Positions 23,133 through 35,079 are shown, counted from the first letter of the stretch. The stretch is DNA of 64,000 nucleotides from Platycnemis pennipes (GCA_933228895.1 OW121846.1:45526107-45590106); one strand, 5' to 3'. The notes: generated from the sequence alone by a model not told the origin. Made by a program: numbers and translations.

Positions 23133-24095
23133 CACAGTGGTCGGAAATCGAAAATACCTGGCCAAAATACAAAAAGTGATTTTTTCAAGCCAGGAAGCTG
23201 AAACTTTGCATTAATATTCTCAAAAGACCTGGGCATGCAATGATGCAAAGCATTTTCCTTAGTACACAACACTTAACAATTAGCATGAGGTCAAAGTTGC
23301 ACAAATTTCGCAAAAATTACCTACACTCGATTTTCTCACGAAATCTTCAAAATCAAGCCCTTACCTATGCATTATGTGTAAAGAATTGGAATAAAAAGTA
23401 ATTTAATTAGATGAAACAGTTTTTTGTCTTTGTTTTCATGTAGTCTGCTTACATTTTTGTAATTATTTACCAAAGATATTAAATAAAATGGCAGACCTTA
23501 ATTTTTGGTCATTTTTTTCATATAGGTAGAGTAATAGTTAATTGCATCACCGAGCATCACGAAGTAACTTATATGGGGAAACTCTACAAAGCTTCCACAG
23601 TGCGAATCCGATGAGTGATGCTGCGACCGTTTGCGACGCCGAATTTCACATCAGTTTTTCGATCGCGCGGTCGAGTCTGGTTGAACCCGCCTGCAGCGGG
23701 GAGTAACGTGGCGCGGCAAGTGTGTGGACTGGATTGTAGTCGCATCCACTCCGCTTTGGAGACTTTCGAGATACAAACATTGACAAGATCCTCCATGCAT
23801 TATATTTTGCAGAAATCGCGGAAAAAATTACGCATTTTAACACATGGGGTAAAGGTCTAGGAGGTACTGAAAAACTTCTTTCTTCGGGTGCACCGCGGGA
23901 GTTTCTCTTCTTACCAACTTGACATCGCCTACCAACGAATACGTACACTTTTAACGGCGACAGCATGCATATCACACAGGATTATTTTCTCTTCGAGGCC
24001 ACCAACCCACAGCTAGTGTCGCACGGCTGCAATTCCCCCGCCCCCTGCACTGAGGTTGGGCGTTCGGCGAAGGGTCCGTTTTATGACACTGCGGA
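23133..24095 (+). repeat. Left inverted arm of the Transib element
   Basis: About 963 bp, almost the exact reverse complement of 25980-26941. Differences I noticed are single bases, for example CACTGCGGA against CACCGCGGA at the inner end. It carries a CG-rich 81-codon frame (23615-23860) that is duplicated in the other arm. The gene-orientation original is presumably the right arm; this one replaces the normal 3' end. Confidence 0.9.
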
Positions 24096-24308
24096 ACGTT
24101 GTCGGGGATTGTGGGGGGTTACAATCCCGATGCTTAATTATTTTTGTTATGTTAAATGTCAGTGTCATTTTTTATTCAGTGCCAGGGAGAAATACTGTGA
24201 AGAGAAATAATTTGCAATACCCTATTTCATCATGATTATGTATACATTCTTTTTCTTAAAATGTAACAAAATATGCACTACAAAATTCAGTTTTTGCTTG
24301 TATTTCTA

Positions 24309-25748
24309 CTAATCGCTATCCGAATAGTCACTGCCATCACACTCTGAACATATCAGGTATTTTTCTTTTTTTACTCGATAATGCAAATCATGCCACTTGA
24401 TATTGCCTGTAATATTACAGAGAATCTGTTAATCAAGTTTATGTCGATTCCTGTTATGAAATTAGAAATTTGTTAGAAGAAATCAAGGGTAACCTAAAGC
24501 AATGAAATTCCAATGTAGCATCAGAAGGTGCTAATGAAGAATTCAGAAAATTAGATGTCTTTTACACCTGTTATTTCTGAAGATAATGAGGGATTATCAA
24601 AGAATCGTCTGGCAGTATTTCCGTCATTCGTTGTACCATACCTTGGTCTAGGTACATCCACATTTAGCCCCATATTCTCTTTGAATGACTTTTGCAGGTG
24701 AATCTTCCTGTCTTTAAGCATTTTTTTGTATTCTCCACGTGCGTATTGGAAGGTTCTGAGGGTGAGTTTCGCAATAAAATATTTTTGAATGAGAAAGTAA
24801 TGTTTCGTTCACTTTTTTACTTACCTGCCAGAGTTTGAAATCCATGCGATAAGATACATGCAACAAACGCTCAAAAAATCTTATATGACAATGCAGTGTA
24901 GATATGCCAAAATTGTTAGTGCCCTTATTAACTGATCTTTGGGCCAATTCATTAAATTTATTCATACTTGAAATTTTACCCCACAAATATAGAATTTCAT
25001 GCTGCCACTCTCCGTCAATGCGTTGCATACCTAATTTGGACTTTTTGTTTTAGTTAAGACATAAAAATTAAATTATGACGTTTTTTGACAATTTTAAACG
25101 TTTTACCTTTCCGTTTATCATGGTGAGAAGCAGAGAAAAATTAATGGAGTAGTTTTTCCATTTGAATGCATTTAAAATATCACATTGCCTCTTTATATAA
25201 ATTTCCTCTGCCTTCGCCACTTCTTTCGTCTCTTTGATCCATTGAAGGCGAATGGGGCGACAGAATCTTGTTGACGATGGCCTAGGGTTCATCCAAATAA
25301 TTGCACCTAAAGTATAAGGAAATGTCTTTAAACATCAGAAAATATTATGAGTAATAATTAAATGTTTTTACAAAAGATTGCGGAAAACACCTATAATTCT
25401 TTGTCATTGTTACCTGTCTCGTTGTTCACTAAACGCAGTGGCACCAGGGAGCTGATGAACAAGAATTCATCCGACATCGATTCTTGATGCCATCTTTGCT
25501 TATACCAGGAATGGCCTGAGTTTCCGTCAAAACAATATTTACCAATTAATGTACAATTTATATTATGCGCGGTTGTTGAATCTCTGGAAATGCATTCCAA
25601 GATACGCAATGCTGTATGATCTAGGAGACTTTGAAGTTTAACTTCACATGAGTCCTCTAAAATTAAAGATTTAAAAAAACGCCAAAAAGGTTATTAAAAA
25701 TAAAATATTTAAAAAGACATTAGCTTGTCCTAATAGAGTACACATACC
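24309..25748 (-). pseudogene. Transib-like (RAG1-related) transposase, multi-exon, decayed
   Basis: Would encode the DDE-type transposase that cuts at CACAGTG ends. On the minus strand, exons at 25656-25414, 25306-25107 and 25030-24825 are joined by clean GT-AG introns of 107 and 76 bp (for example GAGACAG/GTAACA and ACTTTAG/GTGCAA). The first holds FDGNSGHSWYKQ, likely the first catalytic Asp (25526-25528), and SSLVPLRL. The second holds NPRPSSTRFCRPIRLQWIKE; the third STLHCHIRFFERLLHVSYR, recalling the LHCDIG region of RAG1. Further exons give YGTTNDGNTARRFF (about 24760-24568) and INRFSVILQAISSG (from 24450). A frameshift near 24975 and an internal deletion after AISSG remove the C-terminal catalytic part; an acidic tail ending SDYSDSD (stop at 24309) remains. 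An exon upstream of 25748 is likely but unclear. It is non-functional as it stands. Confidence 0.82.
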
Positions 25749-25979
25749 TTGAAAAAGTGAGGAATCTTGAAGTGGTTAGCAATGTATCCTCACCATTACG
25801 AGTTGTAGAGAGAATTTCGGGAGATCCAATTCTGACACCAACACGAGTGAAATCCGAGCTGAAGTTTCAAAATCTAATGCTTCCTACCACTACCAAAATG
25901 AAACTGAACGCTCCGGTGCATTTCATTGGAGATTTGGAACGTTTTCCCAAAAATATCCGCAAATAAAAGCGTAAAGGGA

Positions 25980-26941
25980 TCCGCGGTGTCATAAAACGGA
26001 CCCTTCGCCGAACGCCCAACCTCAGTGTAGGGGGCGGGGGAATTGCAGCCGTGCGACACTAGCTGTGGGTTGGTGGCGTCGAAGAGAAAATAATCCTGTG
26101 TGATATGCATGCTGTCGCCGTTAAAAGTGTACGTATTCGTTGGTAGGCGATGTCAAGTTGGTAAGAAGAGTAACTCCCGCGGTGCACCCGAAGAAAGAAG
26201 TTTTTCAGTACCTCCTAGACCTTTACCCCATGTGTAAATATGCGTAATTTTTTCCGCGATTTCTGCAAAATATAATGCATGGAGGATCTTGTCAATGTTT
26301 GTATCTCGAAAGTCTCCAAAGCGGAGTGGATGCGACTACAATCCAGTCCACACACTTGCCGCGCCACGTTACTCCCCGCTGCAGGCGGGTTCAACCAGAC
26401 TCGACCGCGCGATCGAAAAACTGATGTGAAATTCGGCGTCGCAAACGGTCGCAGCATCACTCATCGGATTCGCACTGTGGAAGCTTTGTAGAGTTTCCCC
26501 ATATAAGTTACTTCGTGATGCTCGGTGATGCAATTAACTATTACTCTACCTATATGAAAAAATGACCAAAAATTAAGGTCTGCCATTTTATTTAATATCT
26601 TTGGTAAATAATTACAAAAATGTAAGCAGACTACATGAAAACAAAGACAAAAAACTGTTTCATCTAATTAAATTACTTTTTATTCCAATTCTTTACACAT
26701 AATGCATAGGTAAGGGCTTGATTTTGAAGATTTCGTGAGAAAATCGAGTGTAGGTAATTTTTGCGAAATTTGTGCAACTTTGACCTCATGCTAATTGTTA
26801 AGTGTTGTGTACTAAGGAAAATGCTTTGCATCATTGCATGCCCAGGTCTTTTGAAAATATTAATGCAAAGTTTCAGCTTCCTGGCTTGAAAAAATCACTT
26901 TTTGTATTTTGGCCAGGTATTTTCGATTTCCGACCACTGTG
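25980..26941 (-). repeat. Right inverted arm of the Transib element
   Basis: Reverse complement of the left arm. In gene orientation this is the 5' end, so it probably contains the promoter and leader of the transposase. Both arms would then point transcription inwards. A minus-strand frame runs from the arm into the unique middle (26110-25874), ending in FADIFGKTFQISNEMHRS, and may be part of a first exon. Confidence 0.88.
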
Positions 26942-26946
26942 CGTCG
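26942..26946 (+). repeat. 5-bp target site duplication, right (CGTCG)
   Basis: Matches 23128-23132 exactly. The empty site would read AACGAAACGTCGGCCAG. Confidence 0.9.
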
Positions 26947-27189
26947 GCCAGTAAGCAAAATCTGGCCCAGCGAAACTTTTAAGACGTGTTAAACCTACAC
27001 GTTCATCGGGAAGGCACGTGTTTTTATATCAAATTGTTATGCAATGAAGTGAATTTGAATATATTTCATTCAATAATTACGAGTCCCCATGCTTATTACT
27101 AGCCTTTCCCCACGCACCCGGAAGTTTCTAAGTTTTGCTTCTCATCTCTACCATCTAAATACGGGATAATAGTTGTTGAATAATATATT

Positions 27190-27600
27190 TATATTGATGG
27201 AAATCATGGCGTGCTATCTGCCGGAGAAAGGGCGTGCAAGGACAAGTTCCCCATCCCCGTGGGAAGGTGGTGGGGAGGGAGAGCGTCTTCACCGCGCCTT
27301 CCCACGCCCCTGCCGAGCGGACACAATGAGCGTCGCCCCCCGTGTGACGAGTGAGGCGAGGATTTGGGCGAATTGCACAAATTTCGCGAGGAAAATGGAG
27401 CTGGGGAAGGCTGTCGAAACGGCGGCTGGCACCCTCTTCGCGGGGGAGGGGTGGGGCCTTTGTTGAAAAGTGACGGCGGAATTGTGGGAATTCGGCGAGT
27501 GGCGTGGGTCGGAAGCGCGCGCCAAGTGAATCTCCACTCCCCATCGAGTGGTGGAGGGAAGTCGAAAGGAATTTGGCTCTTTCTGTGAGCTAACGACTCT
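27190..27600. other. CpG-dense, GC-rich block
   Basis: The most GC-rich part of the window, open in five overlapping frames on both strands (up to 157 codons on minus, 27204-27677). The translations are proline and arginine rich and come from base composition. It resembles a CpG island such as may mark a promoter or first exon, but there is no recognisable coding or core promoter element. Confidence 0.45.
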
Positions 27601-27764
27601 TCATTGGAACGCTTCACCACCTGTCGTTCACTTCTGCGGCACTGCGATTTTCCAACCACTACTAGTCGTAAAAGCACTTGATGTCGTGGCTATTTGGGGG
27701 GGTAACCAACGACTAAGGTACTTTTCTCACGACATTTTAGCATCTGGCAAATAAAATATCCCAG

Positions 27765-29027
27765 GGGATGCTACATTTCTCCATTTCAAGAACGCTTTTG
27801 ACAATATGTTCCATAGCAAATTATTGAGAAATTGGAATGTTATGGGTTATAAAATGATTTTATGTTCAGGATAGAGATTTTGTATTTGATCGCGTGCTAA
27901 CGGTTGTTTTTGACGGTGTTAACTCTCCGGCAATAGACGTGTCTTGGGGTGTATCGTAGGTTACTTTCATAGACCCACCTTTTGTTCCTTCTGCACAAAA
28001 AAATGGTATCCATAATTGGTAAAAAGTAAGCTTCGTTAAGTTGCCAATGACGCAGAAGTGTACAGGAAGTTCATAGCCCAAATGACAAAACCTCTTTAAA
28101 TATTGACCTTCAAGCAAATGAAAACCGGTGTGATACAGGGCAATTTGAAAAAAAATTGAAAATAATATGTAGTAATGGAATTTTGGAAAAAGAATAGTAC
28201 TTTTCTAATATTTCATACATTAAAAATAATAAATTAACATACGTGGAGTCCATTGAATATCCTGGAATAACACTGACACATGATTTGTCTGGGAGTGAAC
28301 ATATACTACGTGAAATAATTGGCCAAGGTAATCGTAGACTGCGATTTACCAAAAGAGTACCGGGCAAATGTGACGATCATGCACAAGAAATAAGCTACTT
28401 TTCCCTTCTTAAACCTCACTTGAAATACGCTGCAGGTATATGGGCTCCTTAGGAAATAGGCTAAATTAACGAAGTGGAGCGTGAGCAGCAAAGATCGGCA
28501 AAATTTGTAAACGGACGATAAAATAACTATGTAATCAATCAACTTACTAGACGAACTAAAATGGGAATCATTATCAGACCGTGCGTAGAAATTTAGACAA
28601 TCTCTTAAATAAATTCCAAGACACTTTTTACTGATGAGTTAAAAAAAAATTTGTAAACTCCGATTTGCTTTGGTAGACTGGACCTCGAATCTAAAATCAC
28701 GGAAATTGACTGCAGAACCGGCAGATTTAAAATGTATTTCTTCTCTCACACAACTACGGATTAGAATATCTGTAAATATTTCCAAAAGTATACATAAAAG
28801 TGTATCAATGCATGGTGCATTATGCATTCGTAGTTTTCAATTCGTACACAATTCGTAGTGGGTGCATACTTGCTTTGATAAGTTAATATTTTTTTTAATT
28901 GTGAAGTTTAGACTAGATTATAATTACCAATCCTTTTTATGCATGATTTTTAATGCATGTTTAGAGTGAATGCACCCCCTGCCTTACACCATTATGGTGG
29001 CTTCCAAGATGTTATGCAGAGGTAATT
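27765..29027 (+). mobile_element. Long but heavily decayed LINE-A
   Basis: Starts in the RT palm region (FHFKNAFDNMF-like reading near 27780, then VLTVVFDGVNSPAI near 27905). It continues through KRVPGKCDDHAQEISYFSLL (28340-28420) to a degraded 3' end CCCCCTGCCTTACACC. Many stops and frameshifts are present. No GTAGAT tail is left, only GATGTTATGCAGAGG. Confidence 0.8.
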
Positions 29028-29139
29028 GCAAAGACATTTGCTCCAGTAAGGATTATTGTTTATTTAGGCAGAGGAAGGAGTGCCTCGTAAGTTTGGGAAG
29101 GGTGAAGATTGAACTGGCGTCGGCTTAAGCATTCTCATA

Positions 29140-29335
29140 ATGAAATGTGCCCAGGAGTCCACGGTATAACATCCCATGCGACGGACGAAGGACTTAACTG
29201 GAAGTGCTCTCCGCACAGCTCTCAAATATAGACCAATATATCAATGGAAAATGTGTTCCACCTCCGAGATTGATACTCCGGACCTCAGGAAGGGAGGCCA
29301 GTACTCTAGCATCCACAACAAACTGATCCCCTTAG
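29140..29335 (-). mobile_element. SINE-T copy with recognisable inverted tRNA head
   Basis: Body CATCCCATGCGACGGACG and GGAAGTGCTCTCCGCACAG, then the inverted head: on minus, GTGGATGCTAGAGTACTGG (A box) and GGAGTATCAATCTCGG (B box). Confidence 0.75.
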
Positions 29336-29454
29336 TATTGTTATTAGGAGAGGCTGAATGAATTGTGTAACCAACGAGAGACGAAGAGTCCGCTGAGGAC
29401 AAAACGTTCATTTGCACCCTGAAGGATTGGTTGGTATTTTGGAAGTGAATGAAT

Positions 29455-29600
29455 TAATCGAGAAGACGGAGGATGGATAGAAACCAGGAGTCACATTCGC
29501 TTACTCTTAACGAAAGGTGCCAAGAGAACCTCAGCTTAACGTCCCATCCGACAGACGGAGTAATTAATTCAAAGTGCACTGCACGTAGCACTCAAGAAGT
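29455..29600 (-). mobile_element. SINE-T body, minus strand
   Basis: CTCTTAACGAAAGGTGCC, AACGTCCCATCCGACAGACG and CAAAGTGCACTGCACGTAGC match the inverted body. The head is missing. It lies in tandem with the copy at 29.2 kb. Confidence 0.72.
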
Positions 29601-31855
29601 TATACATTCACTTAACGACTTTTAAATATTTAAATATAGGTGTAATATTAGCTTCTTTCTATTCTTTGGATAAGGTACGATGTTTTACCTTTTAATTATT
29701 TTTTTAAGGGGATATTTCAAATGTTAATATTTTTTACACTCTGAGAGAAATTTTATCGAGGAATGATAATCTGTTTTGGAATCGGTGTTCTGTTCTGCGG
29801 CATGAAATCACAATTTGGAGAATTTGTTGCTGAAAGCGTCCCGAGGTGGTTTGAATATATTAAAAGCCATCTCTCATTCACTCTTGAGTGTTATGAATTG
29901 ACTGATAGTGACAAATATTTTAGAGAATTTAGAATATTCACCTAAATTTATTGGTTTTCACCTGCGTACTAATCATTCAAAACTATATACTAAGAGCGTA
30001 AAACACAAGTTTCTCAGAATTTCATACGATAAATAGCATCAAATGTTATGAAGTTCAAGACTTAAGTACAATATGATATAAACTCGGTGTATTCATGGGA
30101 ATAGAAATAGAGCCATTAGGTTATATGTACGTTAAGTGAATCCAACACAAATTTGGAATAATCGGTAGAATGGTGGATTGGAGCATCTAGCGACAGTCTT
30201 TAGGTGAGGTGTGTGCAATTTCAGCGGGTAACACCGTTAAGGTTCTCGCGGCCAGTTTGCGGTCCTTCAATTTGCTTTAGTGAGGGTTATCGGTCATGCA
30301 AACGGCTATGAAAAATATTGCGATAGCAGATGTCAAAAGGTCGCCTTATGATATTATGATTACTACATTGAACTATCCACTTTATTGAAATGGAATGCGA
30401 TAGTGCTTTTTGCCTCCGTAATCTATAATAAGATACTGCCCTCGAAAGGTCTTTCGGTCTTTAAAATAAATCCTTTTCACTTCATCTCACCAGCGTTATC
30501 ATCAAAACTTGTTATCGTTCATGTAATTCCATTGCTGTCCAAGAGAAACTAACTGTACATCAGAATTTTCCCTTCGTTGGAATTCCGTGCTATGAATGTT
30601 GATTGCAGGACGATTATATTTTCTGGAGGAACATTCTCAGCACCTATTCTATAGACTATGATCTGTACGTAGTGGAAGAACTTATCTGTTTCAGTGGATC
30701 TAATGTAAGAGTTATCAGCTAGAGAGACGAATTAACGACAAAAACTTACTTTGATAGGTAAATTATTTCATATAGTTCTAAGAAAGTGGCCAGACAAAGG
30801 TTAATCTAAACGATTTCTGCTCCTCAGTGGTTTGGCTGCAAAAAGCTGTCTAACTACTGAGGAGTGACCTTTGAGTTTTGCTGTTACGTTAAAGCACTAG
30901 ATAGGAAGTCGACAAGAAACCATCCAAATGCCACAGCAATAGTTTTCATAATTTATGAATCCAAGTAATCCCGGGACGAAGCGAAATGTGGTGGTTTTTC
31001 CGGTGGGGAGGTATAACTCAATCTTTGCGCTTTTTCCGCAGCCTAATAGAACTAACGGGAAAGAGTGCAGATGGGTAAAAAATTGTGTGCTGCAAAACTG
31101 GAGGAAATCTGGCTTGGTCCATAAAAATCCGTAGCATCTGTCAAGTAGGAGGGTAATCTGCAAAATCCCGGAAATGTGCCGTCTCTTGATGGTTCTTTTT
31201 TAATTTTTGCAAATGCCTCTCCGCACAAAGTTATTTCCTGTTTGAAAGGTGAAGCACTGCCTCTTGATTTATGTTTTACTGCGCAACCTAACCCGAAGAC
31301 AATTCCGCGGAAATAAGGGTCCAGCTGAGGAAGGTTGCAGCTTTCTAGCGATTTTGCGGTACAATGCAATCAGCTGAAATTCTCGTATTCTCGTTCGATC
31401 CCGGGCTGCAGTCACTAATAGATTACTAACAGATTAGTCCATAATGTTATGAATCGTAGAAGTGTAGCAACTTTAAATGTCAGCGGTACTTTTTATCGGA
31501 CTAGTGGAGAAGGAAAACGTTGGTAATGTGTGCGTGTATAACTATATTTATCAGAATAATGAAAATAATATATTTTGAAAAAATAATGATTGTTATTGCA
31601 CCAGCGGAAAAGGCGTAGGGGTTATTATAGGCTAGTTTATTATGATAAGTGGCTGTCTTTAATTCCATATTTGTATTTTATATTTTACCAAATATACATG
31701 CATACGAATAATCCCTAGATAATCGAAGCAGTTTTAACTCAATTTGATATAGTTCAAAATGCAATTAATTTTCAGAAAAAGATTTTTATAAATCAAAAAT
31801 CTTCAGGGATCAAAAATGGGTAAAAAAATATTGCTCATGAGGATGTAAAGGATAG
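29600..31855. other. No gene recognised
   Basis: AT-rich. Minus-strand frames at 30897-31369 (88 and 105 codons) overlap in different registers and have no domain I know. Confidence 0.45.
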
Positions 31856-31859
31856 GAGG

Positions 31860-31952
31860 CAAGTTGATATGAAGAGGTTGGCCTATAGAAGAATCGAGTG
31901 GAGGGCTACGACAAACTAATCCAAGGATTGTTGACCGATGATGATGATGAAT
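31860..31952 (+). mobile_element. RTE-like 3' end
   Basis: Reads like the end of the RTE-like ORF (GAATCGAGTGGAGGGCTACG corresponds to RIEWRA), then CTAATCCAAGGATTGTTGAC and the tail GATGATGATGATGAATG. Confidence 0.75.
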
Positions 31953-33760
31953 GTGTTAATTTCATGGAAAAGGGCAACTTCGTCCATAAATCTGTGGAAG
32001 AAATAACGACGAATCAAATCGCTTGTATAAATGGATTGGAATAAGAAAATCAAATGTTTAAGAACAGGAAAAGGGTTGAACTGAGCCTTTCCTAAACTAT
32101 TCCCTCTTACCTGAATTGATATAATATGCATACTGAGTGGAGTGGATGTTCTTTGATTTAATATATCTTAGGACGCAGTGACTGATCAACGACATCATAT
32201 ATAATTTATTCAAGAGCTCCCCGATTGTAGTAATGTGACGACATACTACTCAACTGGCTTCCGTTATCGTAATAATGAAAGGATAATATTTTGATGCGTG
32301 AGAGAATAACTGAAATCAGTAGCAGATAAATATAAATAGACCATAATAAATTAGCGTATTTTGATTATCCATAACCTCAAATTTACACTTTTCATTTCAT
32401 TTTTTCATTGCCAAAACAACGTAGCAATCAGAACCGGATTACTTTCCTAGAGGCTTACCCAGCGCTATATATTTAAAATATTAGCGCTCTTTTGGGATCC
32501 GCTGAATTACGTGTCCCTTCCATGATGTTTTTAGGCTGTTAAGGAGCACATCTTCAGTTGAAGAAATCAAAGTGATAACACACTGTCAACATGAGTCTTA
32601 CATGGTGATATTTACTAATATCAATTACTATTCAAAGAAAGCAACCGCTTATATAATACTGAGGATGTCAAACGGCAAAACAAAAGAAGAGATGACTAAT
32701 CTTAATTATTTGCTATTGAACTCTTGATAAAAGTTTTCATTTTCATTGCGTTACTAGCAGGTTCCAAAAAAATACATAATAAATTACATCTTAGCACGTT
32801 TTAAAGGGAAACAAAGCTGTTGCTTTTTTCGGTTTCTACTGCATAGTTTTTCTTCCTAAAAATGTTTCATTCCCCGTGTAGGGAGCAATTTTCGGTAGCA
32901 TATAGGAAGCGTCTAATGAAAACCGTTTGAAACAAAATGGAGAATTGGAAATGGAAGATAAAAATTAACATCGTATTTAATACCATCCCAGTTGTTTGAT
33001 TTGTTTTTAATGGGATTTTTGGAAAATTGATATGGTAAGGTGGCTATTGTCCTGTACTTCCATCCCGAAGGTTTGTGGAGAGCCCTTAAAGTTCAATACT
33101 CCCTCGTTGACCCTCCATTAAATACGCGTTTTAAGCAGTTCAATTTCAAAATGACGTTAAGTGTTTTTCCTCATTAATTGAAAAGTGGAAAATGTTTCCG
33201 AAAACGCGTACCTGTAACCAGTCCATTATCGTGCGAAGTTCACATCATGCTTTCACGTTAGCAGATGACTCTATGAGCATCAAGTATAGGAGACTATAAA
33301 ACGACTTTCAATACCATCCTTAACGGAGAAGATCAGTCTAGCTTTGATTGTTTACATAGAAAATGATTGATGAATGTTTACGAGGGAGTTTGAGCTACGA
33401 AATACTGTGGTAAGTGTAGTAGATTAATGTTATCTAGGTCTCGCAACTTAAACTATGTACCTGTTACGTCAGCAACAAGTAGCTGCAGTCCCGCCATTTC
33501 TAAGAATTTTCGAATTATTTTAAAATTAACGTTTAATTTTCTTGTAAAATGGGATTTCTCAATGAAAATTATTGGCGTAGACTGTGTATATTTATGGTGG
33601 GGCACGAATGGCAATGAATTAATTATATTTCCTTTGGTTAAGGAAACTACCCTATTCTGTCTCATGATATACCTACTTGATTGAATTTACTCATTATAAA
33701 ACAATGAAAAATCATAAATGTGGTATTATTTTTGCAAAACATTGTATTAATCATAGAGAT
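31953..33760. other. No gene recognised
   Basis: AT-rich. The frames at 33427-33684 and on the opposite strand are mirror shadows of each other with no domain. Confidence 0.45.
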
Positions 33761-33764
33761 TGGG

Positions 33765-33960
33765 CTTGTGTGGTTGAAAGTGTGCTAGAGTCTCCCATTC
33801 CGAGGGCTTGCATTCGATTACCGGGCGGAGATAAGATTTTAATTCGTATAACGGTCCCAATTTGAGTATTGTGCTGCAGATACTTCGAACGCGGTACTTA
33901 ACACATAGAATGGGATGTTAAACTGCGGATTCATTGGCACCTTTCATTAGGAGTCCCACT
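33765..33960 (+). mobile_element. SINE-T copy
   Basis: Head GGTTGAAAGTGTGCTAGAG and TTGCATTCGATTACCGGG, then body remnants GAATGGGATGTTAAACTGCG and ATTGGCACCTTTCATTAGG. Confidence 0.7.
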
Positions 33961-34050
33961 GATTCAAAAAAATTATTTTTCGAGAAATGAACCAGCGTGA
34001 CCGCATAATTTTATCACAAAGTAATGCAATTCTGAACCAATTATGGGAGG

Positions 34051-34385
34051 TTGAGTTAGTATGGTGGCTAGAGCAACGGTTTCTCATCCTTAAGGACCAT
34101 GTTTGAATCCCGGAAGTGGTAGAGAATTTCCATTGGTAAACCGTTTCCTACTCGATTGCTGCATGGAAAGCCCCTCGAGTGCAGTACTCCGTTCGTCGGG
34201 TGGGACCATAAATCGTGAATCCATTGGCGCCTTTCGTTAAGAGATAGATAATGCCGACGCCGGGTTTCTCTCCACTTATCCTCAGTTCTCCGAAACCCTG
34301 CTCCCACATTGAACTATCCGGGGGTCCTAAACGGCGCAAATGATTTCTCGATTGCCTAGTCCGAATAATGACTATTTTTTTTCAA
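34051..34385 (+). mobile_element. Near full-length SINE-T, reference copy
   Basis: Shows all three parts in order. The tRNA-like head has A box TTAGTATGGTGG (34056) and B box TGTTTGAATCC (34100). The body runs TACTCCGTTCGTCGGGTGGG, GGCGCCTTTCGTTAAGAG and GCCGACGCCGGGTTTCTCTC. The 3' end is GGCGCAAATGATTTCTCG. Transcription would be by RNA polymerase III from the internal boxes, with retrotransposition using enzymes of a partner LINE. Short minus-strand frames here are not genes. Confidence 0.8.
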
Positions 34386-34689
34386 ACACGGTCCTTATGA
34401 TATCACAGTAACGAAATCGGTCGTTTCTAGTGAAAAATGTAGAATAAATTATTTAGTATTTTTTATTGCTACACATTGTAACCTCAGTTACGATTTCACT
34501 CATACCTTTGTTTTTACTATGGAGCTTAGATACTTCAAAGTCAATACTGCATCCCGTCTTAATCTGTTACCATGCCCGATTGCTGTCGCAAATTTTTTTT
34601 TACAAATATTCTTAGTATCGTGCCAATGGCATGCAAATAAAGTCGTTTTCTAAATATCTTCCAGTTACTTCGTTAACTGTCATAGCTCA

Positions 34690-34992
34690 ACAATCCTAAG
34701 TCTTTTACTTATTCTCTTATCAGCTAACCTATTTATTTGGTTATTTGTGTAATTCTTCTATTTATATCCGTAACAACATGCTGCATGTATCTTATACGAG
34801 GCCCTTCTTTGCCATTAGTCCCATTCACCTTTTCCTCGACGATTGTGTCCATCGTGCCTAAAGATATGGCAGATTAGCTCGGACCGTCTTCTTTTTAAGG
34901 CTTTCAGAAGACGTCTCTTTTCTTCCACTCTTCTTAGCATATCTTCGTTCGTTACTCAGTCTATCCATTTGATCTTCCCATTCTTCTGTGGG
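34690..34992 (-). mobile_element. RTE-like fragment, minus strand
   Basis: On minus it reads like the C-terminal RTE-like ORF with breaks: compare GCATGTATCTTATACGAGGC and TTTTCCTCGACGATTGTGTC with 19.8 kb. The 3' end is degraded. Confidence 0.75.
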
Positions 34993-35079
34993 TAACTTCT
35001 TTTCTATTTTAATTTTTTTTGTATTTTGAAGGAATAGTGAAATTCACCACTGTGCCCCACTGTATTTATCTCAATTTTT

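Larger units (their letters stand above)
23133..26941 (-). mobile_element. Transib-superfamily DNA transposon with giant inverted arms
   Basis: A complete insertion of 3,809 bp. It begins CACAGTG and ends CACTGTG, with CGTCG on both sides. The heptamer equals the consensus of the V(D)J recombination signal, and an A-rich tract AAAATACAAAAA begins 24 bp inside it, recalling the heptamer-spacer-nonamer layout. Two inverted arms of about 962 bp (23133-24095 and 25980-26941) are nearly identical. Between them lies a decayed transposase on the minus strand. Published Transib elements usually have terminal repeats of tens of base pairs, so the arm length is odd. The superfamily call rests on termini, duplication size and transposase blocks together. 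Confidence 0.87.

Noticed and set aside
23615..23860. 81-codon frame, repeated in both Transib arms, as a second transposon gene
   Set aside because: It and its antisense partner are both open because the arm is CG-rich. Duplication in both arms follows from the inverted repeat and does not show selection.
27155..27754. Five overlapping open frames of up to 157 codons
   Set aside because: They overlap on both strands in one GC-rich block, have simple proline/arginine-rich content and no domain. High GC alone keeps frames open.
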